Positions 9,019-18,191 of a stretch of DNA of 64,000 nucleotides are shown piece after piece. The translations under genes and the position numbers were made by a program. The first letter of the stretch is position 1. Every line of letters starts with the position of its first letter. The DNA lies in NCBI GenBank assembly GCA_009784555.1, contig WRBO01000003.1, positions 1 through 64,000 of the forward strand. The letters run 5' to 3'. Source of the stretch: Bacillota bacterium. GTDB taxonomy: Bacteria; Bacillota; Clostridia; Christensenellales; UBA1242. The notes beneath the pieces are model-generated. The model searched no databases. It worked only from the letters and a program-made list of their open reading frames with translations, and was not told the DNA's origin.

Positions 9019-9308
9019 TGAACGTTTATGACATCATCAAGAGACCAATCTTGAGCGAAAAGAGCTTTGACGGCATCCAATCAAAACACTATACCTTTGA
9101 GGTTGACAAGAACGCGACAAAGCCAATGATAAAGCGCGCGGTCGAAGAAATCTTTAAGGTAAAAGTTGACAGGGTAAACACCGCACGTTACGAAGGCAAG
9201 CCAAAGCGTCAAGGCCGCACAGAAGGAAAGCGCGCGGATTGGAAAAAAGCATACGTACAACTTTCCGCAGACAGCAAGCCAATCGAATTCTTTGAAGGAT
9301 TGCAGTAA
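9018..9308 (+). CDS. rplW: 50S ribosomal protein L23
   Basis: 96 residues, normal length; begins with the family pattern DIIKRPILSEKS and contains the KVDRVNTARYEGKPKRQGR region that binds 23S rRNA at the tunnel exit, where trigger factor and SRP dock. Followed by two short hairpins before rplB. Confidence 0.97.
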   Translation: MNVYDIIKRPILSEKSFDGIQSKHYTFEVDKNATKPMIKRAVEEIFKVKVDRVNTARYEGKPKRQGRTEGKRADWKKAYVQLSADSKPIEFFEGLQ

Positions 9309-9312
9309 GAAC

Positions 9313-9341
9313 CTCGCTTCGCGAGAACCTTGCCCTTCGGG
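9313..9341 (+). other. Two short hairpins between rplW and rplB
   Basis: CTCGC-TTC-GCGAG (9313-9325) and CCC-TTC-GGG (9333-9341) begin five bases after the rplW stop. No T-run follows, so they are not terminators; similar GC-rich hairpins follow several other stop codons in this operon. Confidence 0.5.
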
Positions 9342-9380
9342 TAATCAACAGCCAACTGAATTAATTAGGGAGAAAAGCAA

Positions 9381-10217
9381 ATGGGTATCAAACGATTTAA
9401 GCCAACCAGTCCGGGTTCAAGACACAAAACGATGTCTACTTTTGAAGAGATTACCGACAAGAGTAAGCAACCAGAAAAGTCTTTGACAACCGTCAAAAAG
9501 AAAACGGGCGGCCGTAACTTTCAAGGTAAAATCACAACCCGTCACATCGGTGGTGGTAACCGTCAAAAATACCGTATTATCGATTTCAAACGTCAAAAGC
9601 ACAATGTGCCTGCGGTTGTTGATGGTATTGAATATGACCCAAACCGTTCCGCGAACATCGCACTCTTGCACTATGTAGATGGTTCAAAGGCATACATCTT
9701 GGCACCTCTTGGATTGTCCAAAGGTGACAAAGTTGCCGCAGGGCCAAACGCAGAGGTGAAAGTCGGAAACGCAATGCCACTGTCGGCGATGCCAATTGGT
9801 TCAACAATTCACAACATCGAAATGCAGCCTGGCAAGGGCGGACAAATCGCACGCTCGGCGGGGAACTATGCACTTCTTGCTGGTCGTTCGGACGGATATG
9901 CAACATTGAAAATGCCTTCGGGCGAGATGCGTCGCGTTCCTGAAAAATGCTATGCAACAATCGGACGCGTCGGAAACGTCGACCACGAATTGATTAGTTT
10001 GGGTAAAGCGGGCCGTAAACGCCACATGGGTGTAAAGCCAACCGTACGTGGTGTCGTTATGAACCCTGTTGACCACCCACACGGTGGTGGAGAGGGCAAG
10101 AGCCCAGTTGGTATGCCTGCACCAGTATCCCCATGGGGAAAACCAGCACTGGGCAAAAAGACCCGCAAACAAAAGAAGCCAAGTAGCAAATTTATAATCA
10201 AGCGCAGAACAAAGTAG
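9381..10217 (+). CDS. rplB: 50S ribosomal protein L2
   Basis: 278 residues, standard. Starts [14 protein letters not shown] and includes the peptidyl-transferase-associated [10 protein letters not shown] histidine loop and a basic C-terminus. Ends with a TAG codon placed directly against the CCAGGGG palindrome, whereas most neighbours use TAA. Confidence 0.98.
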   Translation: MGIKRFKPTSPGSRHKTMSTFEEITDKSKQPEKSLTTVKKKTGGRNFQGKITTRHIGGGNRQKYRIIDFKRQKHNVPAVVDGIEYDPNRSANIALLHYVDGSKAYILAPLGLSKGDKVAAGPNAEVKVGNAMPLSAMPIGSTIHNIEMQPGKGGQIARSAGNYALLAGRSDGYATLKMPSGEMRRVPEKCYATIGRVGNVDHELISLGKAGRKRHMGVKPTVRGVVMNPVDHPHGGGEGKSPVGMPAPVSPWGKPALGKKTRKQKKPSSKFIIKRRTK

Positions 10218-10235
10218 CCAGGGGTGACCCCCTGG
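10218..10235 (+). repeat. Palindrome family 1, copy 1 (after rplB stop)
   Basis: CCAGGGG-TGA-CCCCCTGG, followed by ACCCAGTAGG. Begins at the base after the rplB stop codon. Same orientation and similar flanks as the copy after rpsH; other copies at 43948 and 50745. Confidence 0.8.
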
Positions 10236-10277
10236 ACCCAGTAGGACCAGACAGAAAGAATTTCTAGGAGGAAAAAA

Positions 10278-10568
10278 GTGAGTAGAAGTATAAAGAAAGG
10301 CCCATACGTCCACGCAAAATTGGCGGAACGCGTCGAGGCAATGAACGAAAAAAACGAGCGCAAGGTCATCAAAACATGGTCACGTTCGTCAACTATCCTG
10401 CCATCTTTTGTCGGACATACTATCCAGGTTCACAACGGGCGCAAATTCATTCCCGTATACGTCAAGAGCGAGATGGTCGGTCACAAACTTGGTGAATTCT
10501 CGCCAACACGTACCTTCCCTGGCCACGGCGGGGTAAAGGCCATCAAGGCAAAGGGCAAAAAAGGTTAA
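10278..10568 (+). CDS. rpsS: 30S ribosomal protein S19
   Basis: 96 residues starting at GTG behind [20 protein letters not shown] is the normal S19 start, so the GTG is right. The [17 protein letters not shown] core is conserved. Immediately after its stop lies palindrome family 2. Confidence 0.97.
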   Translation: MSRSIKKGPYVHAKLAERVEAMNEKNERKVIKTWSRSSTILPSFVGHTIQVHNGRKFIPVYVKSEMVGHKLGEFSPTRTFPGHGGVKAIKAKGKKG

Positions 10569-10586
10569 GCGGGGAGCCCCCGCGGG
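10569..10586 (+). repeat. Palindrome family 2, copy 1 (after rpsS stop)
   Basis: GCGGGGAGCCCCCGCGGG, folding as GCGGGG/CCCCGC-type hairpin, begins at the base after the rpsS stop. An identical 18-bp copy lies in the rplV coding region at 10997. Confidence 0.75.
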
Positions 10587-10619
10587 CAATATTGATAAGA
10601 TTCTTTAAGGAGTAAAAAC

Positions 10620-11174
10620 ATGGCAACAAATGTGAGGGAGAGGGCAAAGAAAAGGGCGGAAACACGCGACCGCAGGCCTTTTGCCGTTGCACGATATATC
10701 AGGATTTCGGGCGGCAAGGTCGAGATTGTTTTGGACCTTATCCGTGGCAAGTCATACCAAGAGGCTGTGGACATCCTGTCGACAACCAACAAATCGGCTT
10801 GTGAACCTGTGTTAAAGGTTGTGCAATCTGCTGGGGCAAACGCCGAAAACAACCAAAACATGCCAAAGGAAACCCTCTATGTTGCCGAGTGCTTTGCAAT
10901 GCAAGGCCCAACAATGAAACGTATGATGCCACGTGCAAAAGGACGCGGAGACAGAATCTTCAAACGCACCGCACATATCAAAGTAATTCTTGACGAGCGG
11001 GGAGCCCCCGCGGGTGATAAGGCCGTTGTGCAAAAAGAAACAAAAAAAGCCACAGTAAAGGCAGCAGCACCAAAGGCCGCGGCTCCGAAAAAAGAAGCAA
11101 CAGCCCCAAAAGCCGCACCAAAGCCAAAGGCAGCACCGAAGAAAGAAACAGTTAAGAAGGAGGTCGCCGAATAA
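10620..11174 (+). CDS. rplV: 50S ribosomal protein L22 with long C-terminal extension
   Basis: 184 residues against the usual 110-115. Residues about 20-125 are a normal L22 (AVARYIRISGGKVEIVLDLIRG, and RGRGDRIFKRTAHIKVIL near the end, in which the usual MPRAKGR..RI.KRT.HI pattern is visible). Directly after the native C-terminal strand the sequence reads RGAPAGD, encoded by palindrome family 2, and then a 55-residue tail of KAAAPK/KKEA repeats. The tail is positively charged and probably disordered, and would sit on the ribosome surface. Coupled by TAATG to rpsC. Confidence 0.95.
   Translation: MATNVRERAKKRAETRDRRPFAVARYIRISGGKVEIVLDLIRGKSYQEAVDILSTTNKSACEPVLKVVQSAGANAENNQNMPKETLYVAECFAMQGPTMKRMMPRAKGRGDRIFKRTAHIKVILDERGAPAGDKAVVQKETKKATVKAAAPKAAAPKKEATAPKAAPKPKAAPKKETVKKEVAE
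10997..11014 (+). repeat. Palindrome family 2, copy 2 (inside rplV)
   Basis: Identical 18 bases to 10569-10586, here read in frame as part of ERGAPAG at the junction between the L22 core and its non-native tail. Confidence 0.75.
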
Positions 11175-12070
11175 TGGGACAAAAAGTTAATCCACACGGC
11201 TTCCGCGTAGGAGTCAACAAAGACTGGAACAGCACATGGGTCGCACCGAAAAAGGACATTGCGAACTTTATCAAAGAAGACCACGAATTGCGCAAGCACA
11301 TCATGGACAATTACTCTAACAAAGCTGGCGCGAACAACTGTTCTATCTCGAAAATCACAATCGAGCGGACAAGCGGGCGCGTTGCGGTCAACGTATACAC
11401 GGGTCGTCCAGGAATGTTGATTGGCCAAAAAGGTGCGGGTATCGACAAAATCAAGGCCGAATTGCAAAAAGTTGTTGGCGTAAAGGCACTTGACCTGAAC
11501 ATTAAAGAGGTCAAGAACATCGACGCTGACGCAGTGTTGGTCGCACAATCTATCGCAACACAACTGGAAAAGCGTGTCGCATGGCGTCGTGCGATGAAAA
11601 TGGCAATGCAAAAAGCCATGAAAGCAGGGGTTCGCGGTATAAAGGTTATGGTTGGTGGCCGTCTTGACGGCGCGGACATAGCCCGCAGTGAACACTACCA
11701 AACCGGTATCCTGCCATTGCATACATTGCGCAGTGACATTGAATACGGATTTGCCGAGGCAAAAACAACATTCGGTATCATCGGGGTAAAATGCTGGATA
11801 TGCCATGGCGAAATCAAAGGCAAGACACGCCGCACAGGGGAAGTAACCCGAAGCACACGCCCAGACCGCGACAGCCAAGAGCGCAACCGTCGCCCAGGTG
11901 GATTCGGTGACAAGCGTCGTCCATTCGACCCAAATCGTAAACCACCATTCGGTGACCGCGAACGCCGTCCATTCGACCCAAACCGTCCGCGCCCACCGTT
12001 TGACCCAAATCGCCCACGAACACCACGGCCAGAGGGCGGGGCACCACGTCCAACCACACCCGCTAACTAA
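11174..12070 (+). CDS. rpsC: 30S ribosomal protein S3 with Pro/Arg-rich tail
   Basis: 298 residues; typical S3 is about 215-230. KH domain with GxxG-type VYTGRPGMLIGQKGAGIDKIK and the C-terminal domain ending near KCWICHGEI are present. Residues about 215-298 form an added tail containing repeated FDPNR(K/P) units with PRPEGG at the end. The tail is likely disordered and RNA-contacting; S3 helps form the mRNA entry channel. Confidence 0.95.
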   Translation: MGQKVNPHGFRVGVNKDWNSTWVAPKKDIANFIKEDHELRKHIMDNYSNKAGANNCSISKITIERTSGRVAVNVYTGRPGMLIGQKGAGIDKIKAELQKVVGVKALDLNIKEVKNIDADAVLVAQSIATQLEKRVAWRRAMKMAMQKAMKAGVRGIKVMVGGRLDGADIARSEHYQTGILPLHTLRSDIEYGFAEAKTTFGIIGVKCWICHGEIKGKTRRTGEVTRSTRPDRDSQERNRRPGGFGDKRRPFDPNRKPPFGDRERRPFDPNRPRPPFDPNRPRTPRPEGGAPRPTTPAN

Positions 12071-12104
12071 TTAACCAAGAACAGATATATAGGAGACACA
12101 CACC

Positions 12105-12617
12105 ATGTTAATGCCGAAACGAGTTAAGAGAAGGAAACTTCACCGCGGCCGCATGACGGGAAAGGCCACCCGTGGTAATCAAATTACCTACGGTGACTAT
12201 GCACTTGTCGCTACCGAGCCATGCTGGATTACAAGCAACCAAATCGAGGCTGCTCGTATTGCTATGACCCGATACACAAAACGTGGCGGTAAAGTTTGGA
12301 TTAACATCTTCCCGCACAAATCGGTTACAAAAAAACCTGCCGAAACCCGTATGGGTTCGGGTAAAGGTTCACCGGACAAATGGGTTGCGGTTGTGAAACC
12401 TGGCCGTGTCCTGTACGAACTGGCGGGTGTGTCCGAGGAAGTCGCGCGCGAGGCCCTTCGTCTTGGTATGCACAAACTTCCATGTAAGTGTAAATTTATA
12501 AAACGCGACGTAATTCGCGAAAAACGTTACGTAAAGGGCAAGGTCATCTACCTTGATGAACAAAAGCCAGAGGCAGCAACGACTGCCACAACTCCAACTG
12601 AAGGAGGAGCAGAATAA
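12105..12617 (+). CDS. rplP: 50S ribosomal protein L16
   Basis: 170 residues (usual 140-147). Starts [24 protein letters not shown], includes the [24 protein letters not shown] loop. About 25 extra residues at the C-terminus ([17 protein letters not shown]) are acidic/Thr-rich. Overlaps rpmC by one base (TAATG). Confidence 0.96.
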   Translation: MLMPKRVKRRKLHRGRMTGKATRGNQITYGDYALVATEPCWITSNQIEAARIAMTRYTKRGGKVWINIFPHKSVTKKPAETRMGSGKGSPDKWVAVVKPGRVLYELAGVSEEVAREALRLGMHKLPCKCKFIKRDVIREKRYVKGKVIYLDEQKPEAATTATTPTEGGAE

Positions 12618-12913
12618 TGAACAGAGCTGCACACTATCACAACATGACGACGCCTGAATTGCGCGCCGAATTCCAATCAAAGAAACAAGAGCTTTTCAAT
12701 CTTCGTTTCCAACACAGCACAGGGCAACTGAAAAACCCTCTCGCCCTGAACACAGTGCGCAAGGACATTGCTCGCGTATTGACCGTATTAAAAGAACGTG
12801 AAGAGCAACTTCCACGTAACCCAGGCAAGAGGGGAGCGGCAAAAACCGCCCCAGCCGCAAAAAAAGAGGCACCAGCCAAAAAAGCTAAAAAAGATGAAGG
12901 AGGGGCCAAATAA
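12617..12913 (+). CDS. rpmC: 50S ribosomal protein L29 with Lys/Ala tail
   Basis: 98 residues against about 65. Core helices with [28 protein letters not shown] and the [14 protein letters not shown] motif are intact; residues 70-98 are an [19 protein letters not shown] tail. Overlaps rpsQ start by one base. Confidence 0.95.
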   Translation: MNRAAHYHNMTTPELRAEFQSKKQELFNLRFQHSTGQLKNPLALNTVRKDIARVLTVLKEREEQLPRNPGKRGAAKTAPAAKKEAPAKKAKKDEGGAK

Positions 12914-13188
12914 TGGAAAAAGTTCAAACAGAAGAACAACGTAGCCTACGCAAAACCCGAGAGGGCAAGGTAGTTTCCAACAAAATGGACAAAACAATCG
13001 TTGTCCTGGTTGTGGAAAAAAAGCCGCACCCATTGTACCGTAAAACGGTTACCCGTTCAAAAAAGTTCAAGGCTCATGACGAAAACAACGAATGTGGCAT
13101 CGGCGACACCGTTGAAATCATGGAAACACGGCCACTTTCCAAGGACAAGCACTTCCGCCTTGTTCGTATAATCGAAAAAGCGAAGTAA
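12913..13188 (+). CDS. rpsQ: 30S ribosomal protein S17
   Basis: 91 residues. OB-fold pattern: [18 protein letters not shown], then [19 protein letters not shown] and [21 protein letters not shown]. Near normal length; coupled to rpmC. Confidence 0.97.
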   Translation: MEKVQTEEQRSLRKTREGKVVSNKMDKTIVVLVVEKKPHPLYRKTVTRSKKFKAHDENNECGIGDTVEIMETRPLSKDKHFRLVRIIEKAK

Positions 13189-13230
13189 TCAAAGCAGGCA
13201 TGTAACTACTAGATAGAGGAGATTATTGAG

Positions 13231-13599
13231 ATGGTTCAACCAGAAAGTAGAATGAATGTGGCCGACAACACCGGGGCCAAACAAATCGGGGTGATACGTG
13301 TCTTGGGCGGTTCTTTCCGTCGCAGTGGCGGTATTGGCGATGTTGTTGTTGCATCTGTAAAGGTTGCGACACCTGGTGGCATGGTCAAAAAGGGTGATGT
13401 CATAAAGGCAGTTATCGTCCGTACCGTTAAAACAAAAAAACGTGCCGACGGTACACACATCCGCTTTGATGACAATGCGGCCGTTATTATCGACAAAGAG
13501 GGCAACCCAAAGGGAACCCGTATCTTTGGCCCGGTGGCAAGGGAACTTCGTGAAAAGGGCTATATGAAAATTGTGTCCCTGGCACCAGAAGTGTTGTAG
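13231..13599 (+). CDS. rplN: 50S ribosomal protein L14
   Basis: 122 residues, exact family length. [27 protein letters not shown] start and [28 protein letters not shown] end match L14 fully. Confidence 0.98.
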   Translation: MVQPESRMNVADNTGAKQIGVIRVLGGSFRRSGGIGDVVVASVKVATPGGMVKKGDVIKAVIVRTVKTKKRADGTHIRFDDNAAVIIDKEGNPKGTRIFGPVARELREKGYMKIVSLAPEVL

Positions 13600-13631
13600 G
13601 CATTTGAACCGATATATATAGGAGAAACAAG

Positions 13632-14141
13632 ATGGACAAAGTGAAAACAAATATCCGCCGCGGCGACAGCGTCGTTGTAATTGCCGGTAAGGACAAGGGC
13701 AAAAAGGGTAAAGTGATGATGGTTAACCCAGAAGACGGTACATGTATCGTCGAGGGTGTCAACATTATTATCAAACACAAAAAGGCACGCAGCGCGCAAC
13801 AAAAGAGCAGCCGCGAGAAAAAAGCTGGCCCAATCCACATTTCAAACGTTCAAATTCTTTGCAAATGTGGCAAGGCAACCCGTGTCGGACACAAATCCGT
13901 CAACGGCAAAAATGTTCGTGTATGTGTTCGTTGTAACGAAGTCCTGGATAAAAAATTCGCCAAGGTAAAAGAAAAGGCGAAAGAAACCGAGGCCGAGGCA
14001 ACCGACAAAGAAGCAACGGCCGAGAAGAAACAACCGCTGAAGCGTCGTGAGGTAAAACACACCGCCGAGTCAAAGGTCAAGGCACCAGCCGCCAGCGCAA
14101 AGCCAACCGTAGCCCTTCCAAGAAAAACTGGTGGAGCGTAA
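13632..14141 (+). CDS. rplX: 50S ribosomal protein L24 with C-terminal extension
   Basis: 169 residues against about 105. KOW motif (GDSVVVIAGKDKGKKGKVMMV) at the N-terminus and the CKCGKATRVGHK/CVRCNEV pair of Cys motifs mark L24 of the zinc-containing type. From about residue 110 a Lys/Glu/Ala-rich tail follows, with a final basic Pro-rich stretch. Confidence 0.95.
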   Translation: MDKVKTNIRRGDSVVVIAGKDKGKKGKVMMVNPEDGTCIVEGVNIIIKHKKARSAQQKSSREKKAGPIHISNVQILCKCGKATRVGHKSVNGKNVRVCVRCNEVLDKKFAKVKEKAKETEAEATDKEATAEKKQPLKRREVKHTAESKVKAPAASAKPTVALPRKTGGA

Positions 14142-14176
14142 CCAGGGAAAGAACATAAACCATCGAGGAGAGAATC

Positions 14177-14827
14177 ATGGAAAAAGAACAGGTAGAAAAG
14201 AAAAAAGCAACAGCTCCGAAAGCCGCGGCGCCAAAAGCGCCAGTGGCCAAAAAGCCTGTTGCCCCAAAAAAGGAGGCTACCGCTCCTAAATTTCACAACC
14301 GCCTGCACCAAAAATACGTGCAAGAGGTCGTTCCGGCCCTCATGCCAAAATATGGCAACATTATGGCCGTGCCAAAAATCGACAAGATTATTTTGAACAT
14401 GGGTTTGGGTGACTGCAAAGATGACACCAAAAAATTCATGAGCGCGGTCGAGGAAATGGGCCTAATCACCGGTCAAAAGCCAGTAATCACAAAGGCAAAG
14501 AAATCTATTTCTAACTTCAAACTGCGCGAGGGACAACGAATTGGTGCAAAGGTCACACTTCGCGGCCGCAAAATGTACCTCTTCCTTGACAAACTTATCT
14601 CGGTCGCATTGCCGCGTGTTCGTGACTTTGCGGGATTGAACCCAAAATCGTTCGACAAATTCGGTAACTACGCAATGGGGATAAAGGAACAACTTGTCTT
14701 CCCGGAAATCAGTTACGACAAAGTCGAAAAAATCCGTGGGTTCGACATTGCCGTGGTAACCACCGCAATGAACAAAGAAGACAGTCTAGAGTTACTAAAG
14801 GCATTGGGATTCCCATTCAAGAAGTAA
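14177..14827 (+). CDS. rplE: 50S ribosomal protein L5 with N-terminal extension
   Basis: 216 residues; L5 is about 180. The first 37 residues are a [11 protein letters not shown]-type basic extension, nearly the same composition as the L22 tail. The core begins at [23 protein letters not shown] and keeps [29 protein letters not shown] and the C-terminal [11 protein letters not shown] 14177 follows GAGGAGAG, so the extension is translated. L5 contacts 5S rRNA and P-site tRNA. Confidence 0.95.
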   Translation: MEKEQVEKKKATAPKAAAPKAPVAKKPVAPKKEATAPKFHNRLHQKYVQEVVPALMPKYGNIMAVPKIDKIILNMGLGDCKDDTKKFMSAVEEMGLITGQKPVITKAKKSISNFKLREGQRIGAKVTLRGRKMYLFLDKLISVALPRVRDFAGLNPKSFDKFGNYAMGIKEQLVFPEISYDKVEKIRGFDIAVVTTAMNKEDSLELLKALGFPFKK

Positions 14828-14844
14828 AAAGGAGCATTTGAATA

Positions 14845-15045
14845 ATGGCAAAGACAGGAAAAAAAGAAACGCACAAAAGAGGTGGACGTCTGAATGGCAA
14901 GCCATGCAAAGTGCGCGAAGTTACACGATGCAGCATCTGTGGCAGACCAAAAGCCGTCTTGAAAAAGTACGGGATTTGCCGTATTTGCTTCCGTGAAAAA
15001 GCCCTCCAGGGCGAGATTCCAGGCGTACGCAAGTCAAGCTGGTAA
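14845..15045 (+). CDS. rpsZ: 30S ribosomal protein S14, zinc-type
   Basis: 66 residues, the short zinc-binding (type Z) form: [23 protein letters not shown] supplies four Cys in CxxC pairs, and the C-terminus [11 protein letters not shown] is standard. A short extra basic stretch precedes the core. Confidence 0.96.
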   Translation: MAKTGKKETHKRGGRLNGKPCKVREVTRCSICGRPKAVLKKYGICRICFREKALQGEIPGVRKSSW

Positions 15046-15093
15046 TCAAAAAAGATAAATTGAACAGTTGATATATTAAAGGAGAAAGACCTG

Positions 15094-15513
15094 ATGAAAA
15101 AAGCAAGGAACACAGTCGTAACGGACCCAATCGCGGACATGCTGACCCGTGTGCGTAATGCAATCGGGGCACGTTTCGAGGCGGTAGACGTACCAAGCAG
15201 CAAGATTAAAAAAGAAATCGCGCGAATAATGCTCGAGGAAGGTTACGTCGCAAACGTCGAGGAAGTGGCGGACGAAATTGGGCGCAAAATGATTCGCCTG
15301 ACTTTCAAGCTCCAAGAGGGTAAACAACGCGTTATCCAGGGCCTGCGCCGTGTGTCAAAACCTGGCCTGCGTGTCTATTCAAAGAGCGACGAGCTTCCGC
15401 GCGTTCTCTCTGGTCTGGGGATTGCAATCATCAGCACCTCAAAAGGCATCATGACGGACAAAACCGCCCGCGAGCAAAAATTGGGTGGCGAAGTATTGGC
15501 TTACATCTGGTAG
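15094..15513 (+). CDS. rpsH: 30S ribosomal protein S8
   Basis: 139 residues. [17 protein letters not shown] at the N-terminus and the [26 protein letters not shown] end are diagnostic. Ends in TAG directly against palindrome family 1, as rplB does. Confidence 0.97.
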   Translation: MKKARNTVVTDPIADMLTRVRNAIGARFEAVDVPSSKIKKEIARIMLEEGYVANVEEVADEIGRKMIRLTFKLQEGKQRVIQGLRRVSKPGLRVYSKSDELPRVLSGLGIAIISTSKGIMTDKTAREQKLGGEVLAYIW

Positions 15514-15531
15514 CCAGGGGGTGACCCCTGG
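15514..15531 (+). repeat. Palindrome family 1, copy 2 (after rpsH stop)
   Basis: CCAGGGGGTGACCCCTGG, begins at the base after the rpsH stop and continues ACCCGGTAGG, parallel to the copy after rplB. Confidence 0.8.
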
Positions 15532-15589
15532 ACCCGGTAGGGCAAACGGTAGTTAGAAGTTTTACGAGAAAAATTTTAGGAGAAAGAAC

Positions 15590-16183
15590 ATGAGTCGAGT
15601 TGGAAAAACAGTAATCACAATTCCAAACGGTGTGAACGTAGAGTTCGCAAATGGTATCGTGACCGTCAGCGGTTCAAATGGCACATTGAAACAAGAAATC
15701 AAAACGCCAATTACCGTGGTTGTCGAGGCAGGCACCGTAAGGGTAGAGCGCGGTGCGGAAAACAACCAAGCCCGTGCGCTCCACGGTTTGTACAACCGCC
15801 TTATTAACAATATGGTTATCGGTGTGTCCCAAGGCTTTACAAAAACCCTCATTTTGAACGGTGTCGGTTACAAAGCGGCAATGAAAGGCGAAGACTTGGC
15901 CCTGAACCTGGGTTACAGCCACCCATCCGAAATCAAAGCGGTTGCGGGTGTCAAATTCAAGGTTTGCACGCCACAGGAAATCGCGGCCCTGAACCTTGGA
16001 AAAGAAGGTATCGGTCAAGTCGTCCAAGTATCGGGTGCAAGTAAAGAACTCGTCGGTTCGGTTGCATCAAAAATCCGTGACCTGCGCGTTGTTGAACCAT
16101 ATCACCTGTACGGTATCCGTTACAGTGACGAACGCGTACTACGCAAAGAGTCAAAGTCGGGCGCAAAAGGTAAAAAGAAGTAA
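15590..16183 (+). CDS. rplF: 50S ribosomal protein L6
   Basis: 197 residues, slightly longer than the usual 180. Two L6 repeats; C-terminal signature VRDL-type motif appears as SKIRDLRVVEPYHLYGIRYSDE, where most bacteria have KIR..R.PEPYKGKGIRY. A short basic tail follows. Confidence 0.96.
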   Translation: MSRVGKTVITIPNGVNVEFANGIVTVSGSNGTLKQEIKTPITVVVEAGTVRVERGAENNQARALHGLYNRLINNMVIGVSQGFTKTLILNGVGYKAAMKGEDLALNLGYSHPSEIKAVAGVKFKVCTPQEIAALNLGKEGIGQVVQVSGASKELVGSVASKIRDLRVVEPYHLYGIRYSDERVLRKESKSGAKGKKK

Positions 16184-16217
16184 TTAACATCCGCACACAT
16201 AATCAAGGAGACAGGAA

Positions 16218-16583
16218 ATGATTATCAGAGAAGACAAAAACAAGGCAAGGAAACAAAGGGCAAAGCGTACCAGTGACATTCACGGTACCGCCGTACGTCC
16301 TCGTCTTTCGGTGTACCGAAGCACATCCGAAATATATGCCCAAATCATCAACGATGACACGGGCGAAACTTTGGTGGCGGTCAACAGCCTTCAAAAAGAA
16401 ATGGCAAAAAAGCTCGAAGGCAAAACCAAAAAAGAGCAATCTTTTATCATTGGCCAAGAAGCCGGGAAACTGGCTCTCGCCAAAAAAATCAAAGAAGTTG
16501 TCTTTGACCGTAATGGTTATGTGTACGAAGGGCGCATAGCCCAAGTCGCCGAAGGCGCACGTGAAGTAGGTCTGAAGTTCTAG
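16218..16583 (+). CDS. rplR: 50S ribosomal protein L18
   Basis: 121 residues. GTAVRPRLSVYRSTSEIYAQIINDD and the DRNGYVYEGRIAQVAEGAREVGLKF end are the L18 pattern; binds 5S rRNA with L5. Strong spacing of AAGGAG upstream. Confidence 0.97.
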   Translation: MIIREDKNKARKQRAKRTSDIHGTAVRPRLSVYRSTSEIYAQIINDDTGETLVAVNSLQKEMAKKLEGKTKKEQSFIIGQEAGKLALAKKIKEVVFDRNGYVYEGRIAQVAEGAREVGLKF

Positions 16584-16606
16584 GGTATAAATAAGGAGAG
16601 ATAGAG

Positions 16607-17293
16607 ATGGAAGAAAACAAAGAAATCATCGAAGACGTAACCGCCGAGGTTGTTGCCGCGGGTGGGGAAGCTGCGTTGGAACACGGTGCAACCGAAGGGA
16701 CACTTGTCTCTGCTGATGCCGCCCTGAAATCCAGTGCAAAAGACCACCGCGCCAGTGCAAACGACGCCGCGCGCAAGGCTATGTATTCAAAGGCCGCACC
16801 ACGCCAAAAGCGCGAGGAACAGGCCGCTGGCGAGATTTCATCAAAACTCATCGGCGTAAACCGTATCACAAAGGTGGTAAAGGGTGGACGTACATTGCGT
16901 TTCAACGCCGTTGTTGTTGTCGGTGACAAGGCTGGGCGCGTTGCGGTCGGTTCGGGAAAAGCTCGCGAGGTCACCGAGGCAATCCGCAAGGCCGAGCAAG
17001 ATGCAAAAAAAGCATTCAAAACCGTACCTATCCGCGGAACAACCGTCCCGCACGAGGTTATCGGAAGATTTGTTACCAGCAAGGTTAAAATCCTTCCTGC
17101 CCGCGAGGGTAACGGATTGGTTGCGGGCGTTTCCGTCCGTGCCGTTCTGGAACTGGCGGGGTACAAAGACGTTACCGCAAAATGTTACGGCTCGACCAAC
17201 AGTACAAACGTCGTAAAGGCAACTATGGACGCACTTGCACAACTGCGCACACGTGAAGAAGTTGCATACCTGCGCGGACGGGCAACCATCTAA
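16607..17293 (+). CDS. rpsE: 30S ribosomal protein S5 with acidic/Ala-rich N-terminal extension
   Basis: 228 residues against about 166. The core starts near residue 80 with LIGVNRITKVVKGGRTLRFNAVVVVGD and keeps the GKAREV.EAIRKAEQDAKK helix and GSTNSTNVVKATMDAL. The first 75 residues are an unusual acidic-to-Ala-rich leader (AEVVAAGGEAALEHGATEG). The ATG at 16607 follows AAGGAGAG, so the extension is real unless an internal start is used. Confidence 0.95.
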   Translation: MEENKEIIEDVTAEVVAAGGEAALEHGATEGTLVSADAALKSSAKDHRASANDAARKAMYSKAAPRQKREEQAAGEISSKLIGVNRITKVVKGGRTLRFNAVVVVGDKAGRVAVGSGKAREVTEAIRKAEQDAKKAFKTVPIRGTTVPHEVIGRFVTSKVKILPAREGNGLVAGVSVRAVLELAGYKDVTAKCYGSTNSTNVVKATMDALAQLRTREEVAYLRGRATI

Positions 17294-17355
17294 TCGATAC
17301 TTAACTTGACACCACATGCATTATAATGCGACAATAATAATTGGAGGATATAACC

Positions 17356-17694
17356 ATGGCAGAAGAAACAAAAAAGGCACCAGCAAAGAAACCAGCCGCA
17401 CCAAAGGCAGAAAAGCCAGTAAAAGCTGAAAAACCAGTTGCGCCAAAAGTTGAAAAAGAAGTAAAAGCAAAAAAGGCACCAGCAAAGGCCGAGGCTCCAT
17501 ATGTTTCAACTGGCGAGGTTAATGTAACATTGACTGGCGGTTTGCAAGGACAAACAAAACGTCAACTGCGCACTGTCCAAGCTCTTGGATTGAAAAAAGT
17601 TGGAGACACCAAACTGCACAAAGACAACCCTGCTATCCGCGGGATGTGCAAACTCGTTGCTCACCTGGTCAAGGTAGAGCCAGTTACAAAATAA
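17356..17694 (+). CDS. rpmD: 50S ribosomal protein L30 with N-terminal Lys/Ala/Pro extension
   Basis: 112 residues; L30 is about 60. Residues 1-50 are [21 protein letters not shown]-type; the core begins at [31 protein letters not shown] with [18 protein letters not shown] at the end. TTGGAGGAT at 17341 is the ribosome binding site, so the ATG at 17356 is the start. Confidence 0.95.
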   Translation: MAEETKKAPAKKPAAPKAEKPVKAEKPVAPKVEKEVKAKKAPAKAEAPYVSTGEVNVTLTGGLQGQTKRQLRTVQALGLKKVGDTKLHKDNPAIRGMCKLVAHLVKVEPVTK

Positions 17695-17715
17695 TTCACC
17701 CAGTAATGCGGGGTG

Positions 17716-17730
17716 GGGCCGAGGGGGCCC
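17716..17730 (+). other. GC-rich hairpin between rpmD and rplO
   Basis: GGGCC-GAGGG-GGCCC with no T-run. One of several hairpins that follow stop codons in this operon. Confidence 0.4.
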
Positions 17731-17747
17731 AGCAAAAGGAGTACATT

Positions 17748-18191
17748 ATGTTAATTAATGAATTGGAACCGGCACCGGGCGCGAAAAAACGCGCAAAACG
17801 TCTTGGACGCGGTATTGGTTCGGGAAAAGGCAAAACCAGTGGTAAAGGTCACAAAGGTCAATGGGCCCGAAGCGGCGGCGGCGTTCGCCCAGGTTTCGAG
17901 GGTGGTCAAATGCCTCTTTTGCGTCGTTTGCCTAAACGTGGGTTTACGAACAACTTCGCAAAGGAATACTCTACTGTGAATGTTGGTGCATTGAACCAAT
18001 TCAAAAAGGGTACCGTAATCACGGCCGAGTTCCTAAAAGACTTTGGTGTTCTTTCAAAAATCGAAGAATACGGTCTTAAAATCCTTGGTGATGGCGAACT
18101 CACGGTTGCATTGACCGTCAAGGCAGCCAAGTTCACAAAGCAAGCAAAAGAGAAAATCGAAAAAGCAGGCGGAAAGGCGGAACAGGTATAA
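17748..18191 (+). CDS. rplO: 50S ribosomal protein L15
   Basis: 147 residues, standard. [20 protein letters not shown] and RRLPKRGF are diagnostic. An upstream in-frame ATG is disregarded because AAAGGAG sits just before 17748 and L15 begins MLINEL. Overlaps secY by one base (TAATG). Confidence 0.97.
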   Translation: MLINELEPAPGAKKRAKRLGRGIGSGKGKTSGKGHKGQWARSGGGVRPGFEGGQMPLLRRLPKRGFTNNFAKEYSTVNVGALNQFKKGTVITAEFLKDFGVLSKIEEYGLKILGDGELTVALTVKAAKFTKQAKEKIEKAGGKAEQV

